DNA of 64,000 nt from Lewinella sp. LCG006 (GTDB lineage Bacteria > Bacteroidota > Bacteroidia > Chitinophagales > Saprospiraceae), in the NCBI RefSeq assembly GCF_040784935.1, contig NZ_CP160680.1, positions 1,045,501 through 1,109,500 on the forward strand. Reading direction: 5' to 3'. Positions 33,415 through 41,212 of the stretch are shown piece after piece. How positions within the stretch are numbered: position 1 is the stretch's first letter; every line of letters begins with the position of its first letter. Both the position numbers and the translations under genes were made by a program. Under the pieces are notes generated by a model, which was not told the origin of the DNA, made no database searches, and saw only the letters and a program-made list of their open reading frames with translations.

Positions 33415-34263
33415 TTAAGGGGTTGTTTTCTTTTCTTTCCCGTAAATATTCATCACCATACCAGCAATAATAAGCAGAATGCCCAGCATGGGTAACAAGG
33501 CATAACCTTCCCCAAAAAAGAGATAACCCATGATGAGGGCGTAGACCAACTCCATATATTTAAACGGGGCCAGCACACTGGTTTCGGCATGCTGAAAGGC
33601 CTTGGTCATAAAAGCCTGACCAAACAAACCGAAGATACCAATACCGATCACAGAGTTCCACTCGTCTGGTAAAGGGTACCGCCAATAAGAGACAAAGCAA
33701 AGCCCTACCAGCATACAAACGACCATGAAGTAATTGATGATCGTGAGGAAGTGTTCTTTGTCGCTGAGGTAGCGAATAAGTACAAATACCATTCCGAGAA
33801 AAAAGGCAGAAGTGAGCACCAACCCAAGACTGAGATAATCGATCCTGAGGTCAAATCCTTTGATCACTATCACCCCCGAAAAGGCAATTACAAAACTGAT
33901 CCATTGCCAAAGGCTCACCTTCTCTTTGAGGTACAACCACGCTAATACGGCTCCGAAAATAGGCCCCAAATAACGAATAGATACCGCCGAACCCAGCGGG
34001 ATTCGCTGAAGACCCATAAAGAAGGTTGCCAAAGAGATGACACCGACGACAGATCGGGCAAGCAATAATTTCGGGTTATTGCCTACTATATCTATCCGTC
34101 GATAAAGCATATAGGGGAAAATAAAAACGAAAGAACCAAAAGCTCTTAAAAAAACGACTTGCAAGGGGTGCATTCCCGAGAGATCTTTGGCCATCGCATT
34201 CATGATGGCAAAGGAAAGGGTTGCGACCAGGATATAGATAATCCCCTTGGAGATAACCTTCAA
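33415..34263 (-). CDS. EamA/DMT family transporter
   Basis: A 282-residue protein with ten predicted membrane helices in two EamA repeats (first: IYILVATLSFAIMNAMAKDL to IAFSGVIVIKGF; second: LGLVLTSAFFLGMVFVLIR to MLGILLIIAGMVMNIYG). The conserved NAMAK segment and the RYLGPIFGAVLAWLYLKEKV motif are typical of S-adenosylmethionine or metabolite transporters of the drug/metabolite superfamily. It probably exports a small metabolite; the adjacent ligase and decarboxylase genes make a shared product possible. A hairpin lies 33 bp upstream of its start. Confidence 0.9.
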   Translation of the reverse strand: MKVISKGIIYILVATLSFAIMNAMAKDLSGMHPLQVVFLRAFGSFVFIFPYMLYRRIDIVGNNPKLLLARSVVGVISLATFFMGLQRIPLGSAVSIRYLGPIFGAVLAWLYLKEKVSLWQWISFVIAFSGVIVIKGFDLRIDYLSLGLVLTSAFFLGMVFVLIRYLSDKEHFLTIINYFMVVCMLVGLCFVSYWRYPLPDEWNSVIGIGIFGLFGQAFMTKAFQHAETSVLAPFKYMELVYALIMGYLFFGEGYALLPMLGILLIIAGMVMNIYGKEKKTTP

Positions 34264-34295
34264 TTTTATGGAAAGTAGGTGTAAGAAATTGAGGC

Positions 34296-34329
34296 AGCGG
34301 GGATAAGCTCGAAAAAGTTTATCCCCGCT
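34296..34329. other. Hairpin between the four-gene ATP-grasp operon and the EamA gene
   Basis: AGCGGGGATAA (34296-34306) pairs perfectly with TTATCCCCGCT (34319-34329), 11 bp, loop 12 nt. There is no T tract on either side, so it may be a weak terminator, RNA processing site or leader structure for the EamA gene. Confidence 0.55.
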
Positions 34330-34358
34330 ATCTTTAGTAATAGAGCTAATGCAGAAGA

Positions 34359-34763
34359 TTAATCATCAAAATCATCTTCTGGCTCATCGGCAATTTCATC
34401 ACCTAGGTCATCGGTCAATTCTTCTGTCTCTCCAAGGTCATTGTCATCATTGGCGTTGAAATCATCCAAAAAGTCGAGATCATCGTACTTATCGGCGTAT
34501 TTCTCTCTCGCTTTCGCTTTGAGGATACCATCGTCATCATAGTCATCGTCTTCTTCGATGATGTTGGTTGCCCGCACGGGGGTCATACGAATGAGGTAAT
34601 AATAATCTTCCGTTTCGAAGGGTAAGCCCATCTTGCGTTGCCCGTCTCTGTTAACAAACGAGATCAAGTGTTGACTGAACCCTCGTGGATATACCAATTT
34701 GATTTGTTCGACTACTTCCGGTGGAAGTTTTTCATAATCTTTAATCACTTTTGGCTTGCTCAT
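34359..34763 (-). CDS. Highly acidic small protein of unknown function
   Basis: The 134-residue protein has a folded-looking N-terminal half (VIKDYEKLPPEVVEQIKLVYPRGF, LISFVNRDGQRKMGLPFETEDYYYLIRM) and a C-terminal half made largely of Asp and Glu, ending DDFDD. Related proteins occur in many Bacteroidota and are sometimes mislabelled DNA primase; no primase motif is present. It starts 11 bp after the AstE-like gene and so belongs to the ATP-grasp operon. The acidic tail could be a substrate of the amidoligases, as ribosomal protein S6 is for RimK, but this is speculation. A DNA- or RNA-mimic role is another option. Confidence 0.82.
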   Translation of the reverse strand: MSKPKVIKDYEKLPPEVVEQIKLVYPRGFSQHLISFVNRDGQRKMGLPFETEDYYYLIRMTPVRATNIIEEDDDYDDDGILKAKAREKYADKYDDLDFLDDFNANDDNDLGETEELTDDLGDEIADEPEDDFDD

Positions 34764-34774
34764 GCTCTAAAACT

Positions 34775-35752
34775 TTATTTATAAATTCCAAGGTGTAAAA
34801 TACGTCCTCCTGTTTGATTGACCGGGCTTACGCTTTTGCCAATAACGATACCATCTGCTGGTGCGTGATAATCTTTGATTTTGGTGCCAAATATATCTCT
34901 AATTGTTGCAATTAGCTGCCCTTTCTTGATTTCTTCCCGCAAATCTACCCAAACAGTGAGCAATCCCCCTACATCGGTATAAATCCAAAAGGATGAATTG
35001 CACAAAACGGTAGGTTTAGCGGGTGCTTCTATCTCATCATCGACCATCTTCAGGTGGCAAAGAACATTGTGAATGCCCGTAATACCGCTGCGAATCAAGC
35101 GTTTCTGAAAAGTATTGGGATTACCCACTTCCAGTGTAATAGCAGGAATACCTCTTTCAGCCATTGCGCCACGCAAGGTACCATCCGAAGCGGGATTATG
35201 CACAATAATATCAGCATTTTGCAACAATGCCAACTCCTTCACCACTGGATGATCCATATTGGCACGAATATAATAAGAATTGACTCTTCCCTGGCTTGCA
35301 GTATGTAAATCGAGTAAATAATCGAAATGTTTTACCAAGCGATCAATAAAACGGAAGGCATACACCTGGCTTACATTCCCACCATCTTTACCTGGCATGA
35401 TGTGATTGAGGTCAACCCCATCACTGAACCGGCGGCTCCGGCGGACAAAAGAAGGCACATTCACTACGGGTACGCCTACGATGGTACCTTTGAGTTCTTC
35501 TACTTCTACTTCATTAAATAGCCGTTGGATGACCGGGATACCATTCAATTCATTGCCATGAATAGCAGCAGTAAGCCCGAGTACTGGGCCATCCTCTATC
35601 CCGCGAGCAACCATTACGGGAATACAAATAGGGTTGGAAAACCCATCAGAAATGATTTTCAGCCAGTAATTGCGCTTGGTACCCCGGGGAGTATCTTTCA
35701 GATTAAAATCCAAAATCATCGGCAGGCTATCCTGCGTAGTGGGTATCAGCAT
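34775..35752 (-). CDS. Succinylglutamate desuccinylase/aspartoacylase family deacylase
   Basis: A zinc-dependent deacylase of the M14-like AstE/AspA family, 325 residues from the ATG at 35752. The metal motif LTAAIHGNELNGIPVIQRL gives His and Glu, and DLHTAS gives the second His; GVDLNHIMPG and TLEVGNP are also family features. The C-terminal part (LGIY end, YTDVGGLL, LIATIRDIFGTK, ADGIVIGKSVSPV) is a barrel-sandwich-like domain usual in the COG3608 branch. The start overlaps the preceding ATP-grasp gene by 26 bp; an ATG at 35719 would avoid the overlap. In other bacteria COG3608 proteins accompany RimK-like ligases, as here, suggesting removal of an added acyl or amino-acid group. Confidence 0.9.
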   Translation of the reverse strand: MLIPTTQDSLPMILDFNLKDTPRGTKRNYWLKIISDGFSNPICIPVMVARGIEDGPVLGLTAAIHGNELNGIPVIQRLFNEVEVEELKGTIVGVPVVNVPSFVRRSRRFSDGVDLNHIMPGKDGGNVSQVYAFRFIDRLVKHFDYLLDLHTASQGRVNSYYIRANMDHPVVKELALLQNADIIVHNPASDGTLRGAMAERGIPAITLEVGNPNTFQKRLIRSGITGIHNVLCHLKMVDDEIEAPAKPTVLCNSSFWIYTDVGGLLTVWVDLREEIKKGQLIATIRDIFGTKIKDYHAPADGIVIGKSVSPVNQTGGRILHLGIYK

Positions 35753-36740
35753 AAATAAAAATTTTATCAATTGTTGGTTGAAGAACGGGGCGTCCCGTTT
35801 GTTGTTCAGCTTGAGGAAAGCCTCCTATACTCAGGGTATTGATTTCTGAAAGCACGCGTTTACCATCATCATCCATCAAGGTGTCGGCTCCGTAGATGAG
35901 GATACCTGCTTGTTGGAGTTTAGGATTTATATGAGCAATAATCGCTTCCTCATCGGAGGTTGGCGTGGCAGGTACTGAGGTTCCTCCCTGTGCTACATTG
36001 CACAGCCAGGAATCGGGCGCAGGTAAGCGGAGCGAAGCTGCCATAATTTGCCCTCCTGCGACCAGAATTCGTTTATCACCCTGGTTGACATTTTTCAAGA
36101 ACTTCATGCCCAACATACCCTCTGTTTCTAGAATATCCTCAATCCCCTTGAGGTAAGTAACGGTATTGTGCAAGCTCGTCCCATCATCCAATGTGGTTCC
36201 ATCAATTTTGAGCAGGCCGCGGCCTCCATATTCTCGAAGAGGTTTCAATACAATTGGGAATTTAGCGGCAAAATCCAGCACCTCCTCCATAGATCGGCAT
36301 AATTGCATATTCGGGCAAACCTCGGGAAAATTTAACAGAAATTGCTTGGTACTGGTTTCCACAATCCCCCGGGGGTGGTTGACGATGGCTTTCCCATCCA
36401 ATAAAGTGGCTAACCACATTAGGAATTCATCACTAATGGGCCGAGGTAAGCGCAGAAAAATGAGGTCATAATCCTTAGGGTCCACCACTCGTAGGCCTTG
36501 GGTAAGATAGTCCCCCTCATCGGTGTAGGCAAAATCCGGGGTAACCGCAGCTACCTGCAATTGTTCACCATTTTGCGCGGTAAAAAAGGAATCATTACCC
36601 GCCCAGGCTCTGGTTGCGATGTCAATCTCCGCGCAGCGTGGATGGTTGAGCATTTGCCTTAGCAATGCATAAATAGAATTTTCGGTGCTATGCCCCCGGT
36701 GATCCGTCAGGACTAGTACCCTATACTGTGCCTTTATCAT
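35727..36740 (-). CDS. RimK/glutathione-synthetase-like ATP-grasp ligase
   Basis: A 337-residue ATP-grasp protein. The N-terminal preATP-grasp part contains YRVLVLTDHRGH and DYDLIFLRLPRPISDEFLMWLA. The ATP-grasp domain has FPIVLKPLREYGGRGLLKID (Lys plus glycine-rich loop), GMKFLKNVNQGDKRILVAGG, SLRLPAP and the Mg-binding end VLSEINTLSIGGFPQ (Glu, Asn). It resembles prokaryotic glutathione synthetase and RimK-type carboxylate-amine ligases. Its ATG overlaps the stop of the other ATP-grasp gene (ATGA at 36737-36740). The peptide or protein acceptor is unknown. Confidence 0.88.
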   Translation of the reverse strand: MIKAQYRVLVLTDHRGHSTENSIYALLRQMLNHPRCAEIDIATRAWAGNDSFFTAQNGEQLQVAAVTPDFAYTDEGDYLTQGLRVVDPKDYDLIFLRLPRPISDEFLMWLATLLDGKAIVNHPRGIVETSTKQFLLNFPEVCPNMQLCRSMEEVLDFAAKFPIVLKPLREYGGRGLLKIDGTTLDDGTSLHNTVTYLKGIEDILETEGMLGMKFLKNVNQGDKRILVAGGQIMAASLRLPAPDSWLCNVAQGGTSVPATPTSDEEAIIAHINPKLQQAGILIYGADTLMDDDGKRVLSEINTLSIGGFPQAEQQTGRPVLQPTIDKIFIYADTHYAG

Positions 36741-38086
36741 AACATTATTTCATCCAGCAGCGTCGAGTCATCGTTTAAAGATTTGAAAAGACGCATGCGA
36801 AATTTACCTTTACTGTTGTAAAGATTTTTACACATTTTATCAATAGCGATAGTGGACAGTACCGTTTGAATATAAGCCTCTACGAGATCATCCAGACCAA
36901 GCCCTAGTTTATTAAAATCTCTCCGGTCCATCAACATCAAACGATTGGTATCTGATCCCCATTCATTTTCAGCGTGCTTGATGGAGAGGTTGGTACCCAG
37001 CATGCTCCACGAATCGCTTCCGGAAGTGATCTGATCAGCAAGCGGCTCGGCTGCCCGTCGTGAATACACACACAATGGCTTGATTCCGTTTTTGGTACTA
37101 CTGACCATTAGACGTAAATCCGTCACGTAAGTTTCTCCTTTAGCTGTGGGAATAGTGCCAACATGGTAAAATTTGCCTGCACTGCTGGTTGAGCTCCAAT
37201 TATAGTTACCGATTAAACTTTGCACAATGAACCGCTGGTACTCCATGTCCAGGTCCATAAAACTATCCAACTCCTTTTCACTGATGATGGTATAGACGCC
37301 TTGGCCGGCATTACTGTAAGGAATTTTAATGACCGCTTGCCCACCTAGCTTTTGTACCCACAGTGGAATTTCTTCCCGACTGACATCCCAGATCGTTTCT
37401 GGGATATTGATTTTCAAGCCGTGGGGGTGCAGTTCAGCGTTATAAATATCATAGGCTTTGGCGGCCACCATCTTATTGCGTCCTCCGGCCAGGCAGGCCA
37501 CAATAGGGTTGAGCAATTTGGTTTTACACTGCAACGGGAGGCGATTCCAGGGTTTCTGAGTGACATAGCGAAAAGCTGCCCGCAACCGTACCCAATCACC
37601 TTCTTGCTTTACGTAAATCCAGTCGTTCTCTACCTTGATGTGCTGGTTGTTTTCTCCCTTATAATAAGGAATCAGTAATACCTCTTCTTGCATCACATCC
37701 GCAATAACGGCAGCATACCCAGAGGTTTCCATGAAATTCTTATCGTAAATCAGGCCCAGTCTTCCTTCCTTTTCCTTTTCTTTTTTCTTTTTCAACAGTG
37801 GCTTGAAGGTACGTTCGATCAACAAACGATAGGAGCCATCCTCCTTATTATCATCTAAAAGCGGCATCGACTTTTGCCCAGAAGGGCAAGAGTTGTTTTC
37901 GAGAATGACCATCTGGCGTTTCCCCGTTGCGGAGGTGGCATTGATCAGGTCGGCACCACTCCACAGAAAGTATTTGCACTCATAGTCGAGCACTTCTTCC
38001 AACTTAGCACGATTCACCATGGGGTGAAGGTGGCAGTAGCGAGTGATGATCCTTTCTTTGGAAAGATTGAGGAAAAAGCTCACCAT
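36737..38086 (-). CDS. Second ATP-grasp-type ligase (first gene of the operon)
   Basis: From the first ATG at 38086 the product is 449 residues, but coding signal continues upstream (see 38087-38212). Visible motifs are YFLWSGADLI, VILENNSCPSGQKSMPLLDD, GQAVIKIPYSNAGQGVYTI (Lys and glycine-rich loop of an ATP-grasp), FIVQSLIGNYNWSST, TYVTDLRLMVSS and a C-terminal helical region. I read it as a large, divergent ATP-grasp amidoligase acting with the RimK-like enzyme that starts inside its stop codon. The substrate is unknown. The ordering ligase, ligase, deacylase, acidic protein is compact with no gaps over 11 bp. Confidence 0.82.
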   Translation of the reverse strand: MVSFFLNLSKERIITRYCHLHPMVNRAKLEEVLDYECKYFLWSGADLINATSATGKRQMVILENNSCPSGQKSMPLLDDNKEDGSYRLLIERTFKPLLKKKKEKEKEGRLGLIYDKNFMETSGYAAVIADVMQEEVLLIPYYKGENNQHIKVENDWIYVKQEGDWVRLRAAFRYVTQKPWNRLPLQCKTKLLNPIVACLAGGRNKMVAAKAYDIYNAELHPHGLKINIPETIWDVSREEIPLWVQKLGGQAVIKIPYSNAGQGVYTIISEKELDSFMDLDMEYQRFIVQSLIGNYNWSSTSSAGKFYHVGTIPTAKGETYVTDLRLMVSSTKNGIKPLCVYSRRAAEPLADQITSGSDSWSMLGTNLSIKHAENEWGSDTNRLMLMDRRDFNKLGLGLDDLVEAYIQTVLSTIAIDKMCKNLYNSKGKFRMRLFKSLNDDSTLLDEIML

Positions 38087-38212
38087 TGGATGTATCGTCG
38101 CATTAAGCGCTTTTGGGTACCAATGGTTCTCGCTGCGAAAGCTTCCAGGTTGGATGGAGGCTATGTTAGATGGATGTTCGATGATACTAAGTTTTAGTTG
38201 GGATAGGGTAAT
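38087..38212 (-). other. Probable N-terminal coding extension of the ATP-grasp gene (no ATG/GTG/TTG)
   Basis: The same frame stays open to a TAA at 38240-38242. The codons encode protein-like sequence (SIIEHPSNIASIQPGSFRSE, then HWYPKALNATIHP) that runs smoothly into the annotated MVSFFLNLSKER. No ATG, GTG or TTG occurs in this stretch; ATT at 38212 or 38230 are the nearest alternative starts, and the CTA at about 38197, before AAACTTAGTATC, is where an M would be expected. Non-standard initiation, a point change in the start codon or a sequencing error are the options. Confidence 0.55.
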
Positions 38213-38393
38213 CCAAAATTCCCCGCAAATATGTTTGCTTTATCCCAAGTATACTAATGAAAATAAAAATCATTCGTATTTTTTTCCCATTACATCCTCA
38301 ATATCATACCAGCCTCTATTTGGTCGAGAGAGGTCGCATTTTTGAAGTATTAAATCTGAACAATTATTCAAATTACTTCAAACATACATTAAC

Positions 38394-41111
38394 ATGCGAC
38401 TTTTAACTATTCTCTTTTTTCTTCTTTCCTTTTCTTCTCTGGCGACTGCCCAGGCTTACCTCTCTCCGCAGCTGACCGAAGCACTGGCCTTGGGAGAGCC
38501 TTTAGAAGTAGTGGTAGCTTTTCAGGGCAATGATGCTCCTACTGCTGCTGACCTTAGCTTATTGAATACTTTAGGGATTACTCAGGGAGCAACTTTACAA
38601 TCGCTACCGATTGCAGGAGTGATTGCAACCCCGGCACAAATCAATTCGCTGGCAGCCAACCCCAATGTAAGGTCCATTTTCCTCAATTATGCGATTGATT
38701 ATGAAAACAACAGGGCAACAGCGATTACGGGTGTTGATCAATTGAGGACTGACCCCATCATTACCGCCCAAAATGGTGGCCTGCCCGTTTCTGGCCATGG
38801 CATCGGCGTCATCATTAATGATAGTGGTGTAGATGGCACTCATCCCGATCTTGAGTTTGGTGCTAACCTGGTGCAAAACGTAGCAGCTCACGCCAACCTC
38901 AATTCCTATTCCAGTATTTTACCCTACACACCTATTGAGGATGTACCCAACACCGATGCGGCCGGAGGACACGGTACCCACGTTGCGGGTATTGTAGGAG
39001 GTACCGGTATGGCTTCACAGGGGCTTTACGAAGGCGTAGCTCCTGGTGCCGACCTCATTGGCTACGGTGCTGGTGCCGCGGTAGCATTGTTGGATATTCT
39101 ATCCGCTTTCGATTACGCTATTGTAAAGCAGTTTCAGTATGGTATTCGCGTAGTGACCAACTCTTGGGGAACAACCAGCGATGTAGGTACAGATTTCAAC
39201 CCTGCGGACCCTATCAACGTAGCTACAAAAAAATGTACCGATCGTAATATTGTCATCGTATTTTCGGCGGGCAACTCCGGTGCTTCTTCTGGAACGATTA
39301 CGGGGAACTACAAAAAAGCACCTTGGGTCATTTGTGTCGCTGCCGGTGACAAGCAAGGTCGCCTGACGGATTTCTCTTCGCGTGGCCGTGCTGGCGTTGG
39401 CGGTACGGTTGTTGTTGATGGTCAGACATTCACCTGGGAAGATCGTCCTACAGTTACTTCACCAGGTAAGGCGATTATTTCTACACGAGCGATCTCACCA
39501 ATTGGCTTGTTAGGTACACCTGATGATATTGAAACGATTGAGCCTGCCCACTTGCCCTTTTATACCACTCTTGATGGCACCTCTATGGCCGCACCTCACG
39601 TAGCGGGCATTGTGGCCTTGATGTTGGAAGCCGACCCTACCCTGAATCCTTATGAAGTAAAAGCCATCCTGCAACAAACCGCTACCAACATTCCCGGTCG
39701 TGCAGGTTGGGAAGTAGGTGCTGGCTATGTAAATGCTTACGCCGCGGTAAACACCATCTTTGGCAATGCCAGTAATTACGGTAGCTCCTTGAATATCAAT
39801 CGCAACTTTAATGGAAATGTAGTAACCGCTAGTAGCACCGAGAACTTCGCCGTAGACTATTTCCCTGGCGATACCGAACAGCTTACTTTTGAAGTCGCTC
39901 CAGGCACGACGAGCCTGGAAGCCAAGACCGTAGTAGGTGGAGTACTGGGCGAAACGGGTAACCTCTTGAATTTGGTATTGTTCTCCCCGAGTGGTCAGCG
40001 CTACAGTGCGGGTATTCCGGTAACTTTCACCTTGAGTGTTGGACGCGGAGTAGCAGTAGCCAGCCCTGAAGCAGGTACCTGGACCCTCAGCATTGAAGGA
40101 CTAAATGGCTTGGCCTTACCAGAAACGGTAGAGGGCACCATCACCCAAAGTGTTATTTCCGGTGCTACCGGCCTGGATGATGTAAATGGTCACCCCAATG
40201 AGGCATCTATCCGCCTGGCAATAAGCAACCGTTTGATGGACAGCAATGGCAGCAATTTTGAACCAACAGCTTTGTTGACTCGACTGGAACTTGCTGATTA
40301 CCTTATGATGGGTCAGGGAGTACGCCAGTATTTTTCCTCAACAGGAGTACTACAATTCCCCACACTTAGTGGCAATGCCAGCCTACTGGCCGAGTCAGTG
40401 ATGGCTATCGGCGCTGCCTTGCGGGATGGTCAATTGAACAACAGTCCGCTAATGACAACAGCGACCAATGGCTTTGTTCCAAACGGCACCGTGACACGCG
40501 CCGAACTGGCCTACACCCTGGCCCAAAGCCTTGGCTTGGAAGACTACGCCAACTCGCTCGCTAATGACCCAATCACCGTAAATGTTGATGGAGAAACCAT
40601 TGAAGTAGAGGATGCCAACGACATTCCTACGGCCTTGCGCGGACACGTACAAGCAGCCCTCAATCTTAACCTGATCAATGTTTACTACTCGCTTACGCAA
40701 AATCCTTTTGGCTTAGGGTTTACCATCCACGCCCACTTTCAGCCAAATGCGGAGATCAGCAGAGTGGAGTTTGCCGTGATTGCTACCCGTACTTTTGAGC
40801 AGTGGGTGAACCCTACCCAAAACTTCACAGTTCCCCAAAGCGACACCGCCAATGCTGATTTTGACCTGAGTGTCTACCCCAATCCTACGACAGATCGTTT
40901 GTTTGTAAAAACCAACATGTTGGAGAATGAAATAGCAGGCAAAGTAAGCTTGCTGAACAATAGTGGGCAGGTTGTTTACCAAAACCAGACCCTTCTTTTC
41001 CCTTACGGAGAAATCCAGGTAAACGTAGCAAATTACCCAAAGGGGCAATATTTTCTACGCTTAGAAACGGCAACGGGTGAGCAGTATACCAAAGCTATTG
41101 TACTGAACTAA
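38394..41111 (+). CDS. S8 family subtilisin-like protease with SLH-like repeats and T9SS sorting domain
   Basis: A 905-residue secreted protein. After the signal peptide (to residue 20) and an inhibitor-like propeptide (about 35-105) comes the subtilase domain with Asp143 (VIINDSGVDGTHPDL), His193 (GGHGTHVAGI), oxyanion Asn294 (SAGNSG) and Ser397 (DGTSMAAPHVAG). A beta domain follows (about 470-590). Residues about 605-800 contain three S-layer-homology-like units (DDVNGHPNEASIRLAISNRL with TRLELADYL; NGTVTRAELAYTLAQSLGL; HVQAALNLNLINV with ISRVEFAVIATRTF). A T9SS type A domain (LSVYPNPTTDRLFV ... KAIVLN) ends it. It probably degrades proteins at the cell surface or outside. Confidence 0.94.
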   Translation: MRLLTILFFLLSFSSLATAQAYLSPQLTEALALGEPLEVVVAFQGNDAPTAADLSLLNTLGITQGATLQSLPIAGVIATPAQINSLAANPNVRSIFLNYAIDYENNRATAITGVDQLRTDPIITAQNGGLPVSGHGIGVIINDSGVDGTHPDLEFGANLVQNVAAHANLNSYSSILPYTPIEDVPNTDAAGGHGTHVAGIVGGTGMASQGLYEGVAPGADLIGYGAGAAVALLDILSAFDYAIVKQFQYGIRVVTNSWGTTSDVGTDFNPADPINVATKKCTDRNIVIVFSAGNSGASSGTITGNYKKAPWVICVAAGDKQGRLTDFSSRGRAGVGGTVVVDGQTFTWEDRPTVTSPGKAIISTRAISPIGLLGTPDDIETIEPAHLPFYTTLDGTSMAAPHVAGIVALMLEADPTLNPYEVKAILQQTATNIPGRAGWEVGAGYVNAYAAVNTIFGNASNYGSSLNINRNFNGNVVTASSTENFAVDYFPGDTEQLTFEVAPGTTSLEAKTVVGGVLGETGNLLNLVLFSPSGQRYSAGIPVTFTLSVGRGVAVASPEAGTWTLSIEGLNGLALPETVEGTITQSVISGATGLDDVNGHPNEASIRLAISNRLMDSNGSNFEPTALLTRLELADYLMMGQGVRQYFSSTGVLQFPTLSGNASLLAESVMAIGAALRDGQLNNSPLMTTATNGFVPNGTVTRAELAYTLAQSLGLEDYANSLANDPITVNVDGETIEVEDANDIPTALRGHVQAALNLNLINVYYSLTQNPFGLGFTIHAHFQPNAEISRVEFAVIATRTFEQWVNPTQNFTVPQSDTANADFDLSVYPNPTTDRLFVKTNMLENEIAGKVSLLNNSGQVVYQNQTLLFPYGEIQVNVANYPKGQYFLRLETATGEQYTKAIVLN

Positions 41112-41142
41112 TACCTTGAGTTGATTGATCAATGTTTTTAAA

Positions 41143-41175
41143 ACCCCGTTATTAGCAGCCTGCTAATGACGGGGT
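41143..41175. terminator. Hairpin terminator after the protease gene
   Basis: ACCCCGTTATTAGCA (41143-41157) pairs with TGCTAATGACGGGGT (41161-41175), 15 bp with one G-T pair and a 3-nt loop, followed by ATTTTG. Confidence 0.75.
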
Positions 41176-41212
41176 ATTTTGAAGTTTTATTCACCTCAGA
41201 AATGTACCCCCT

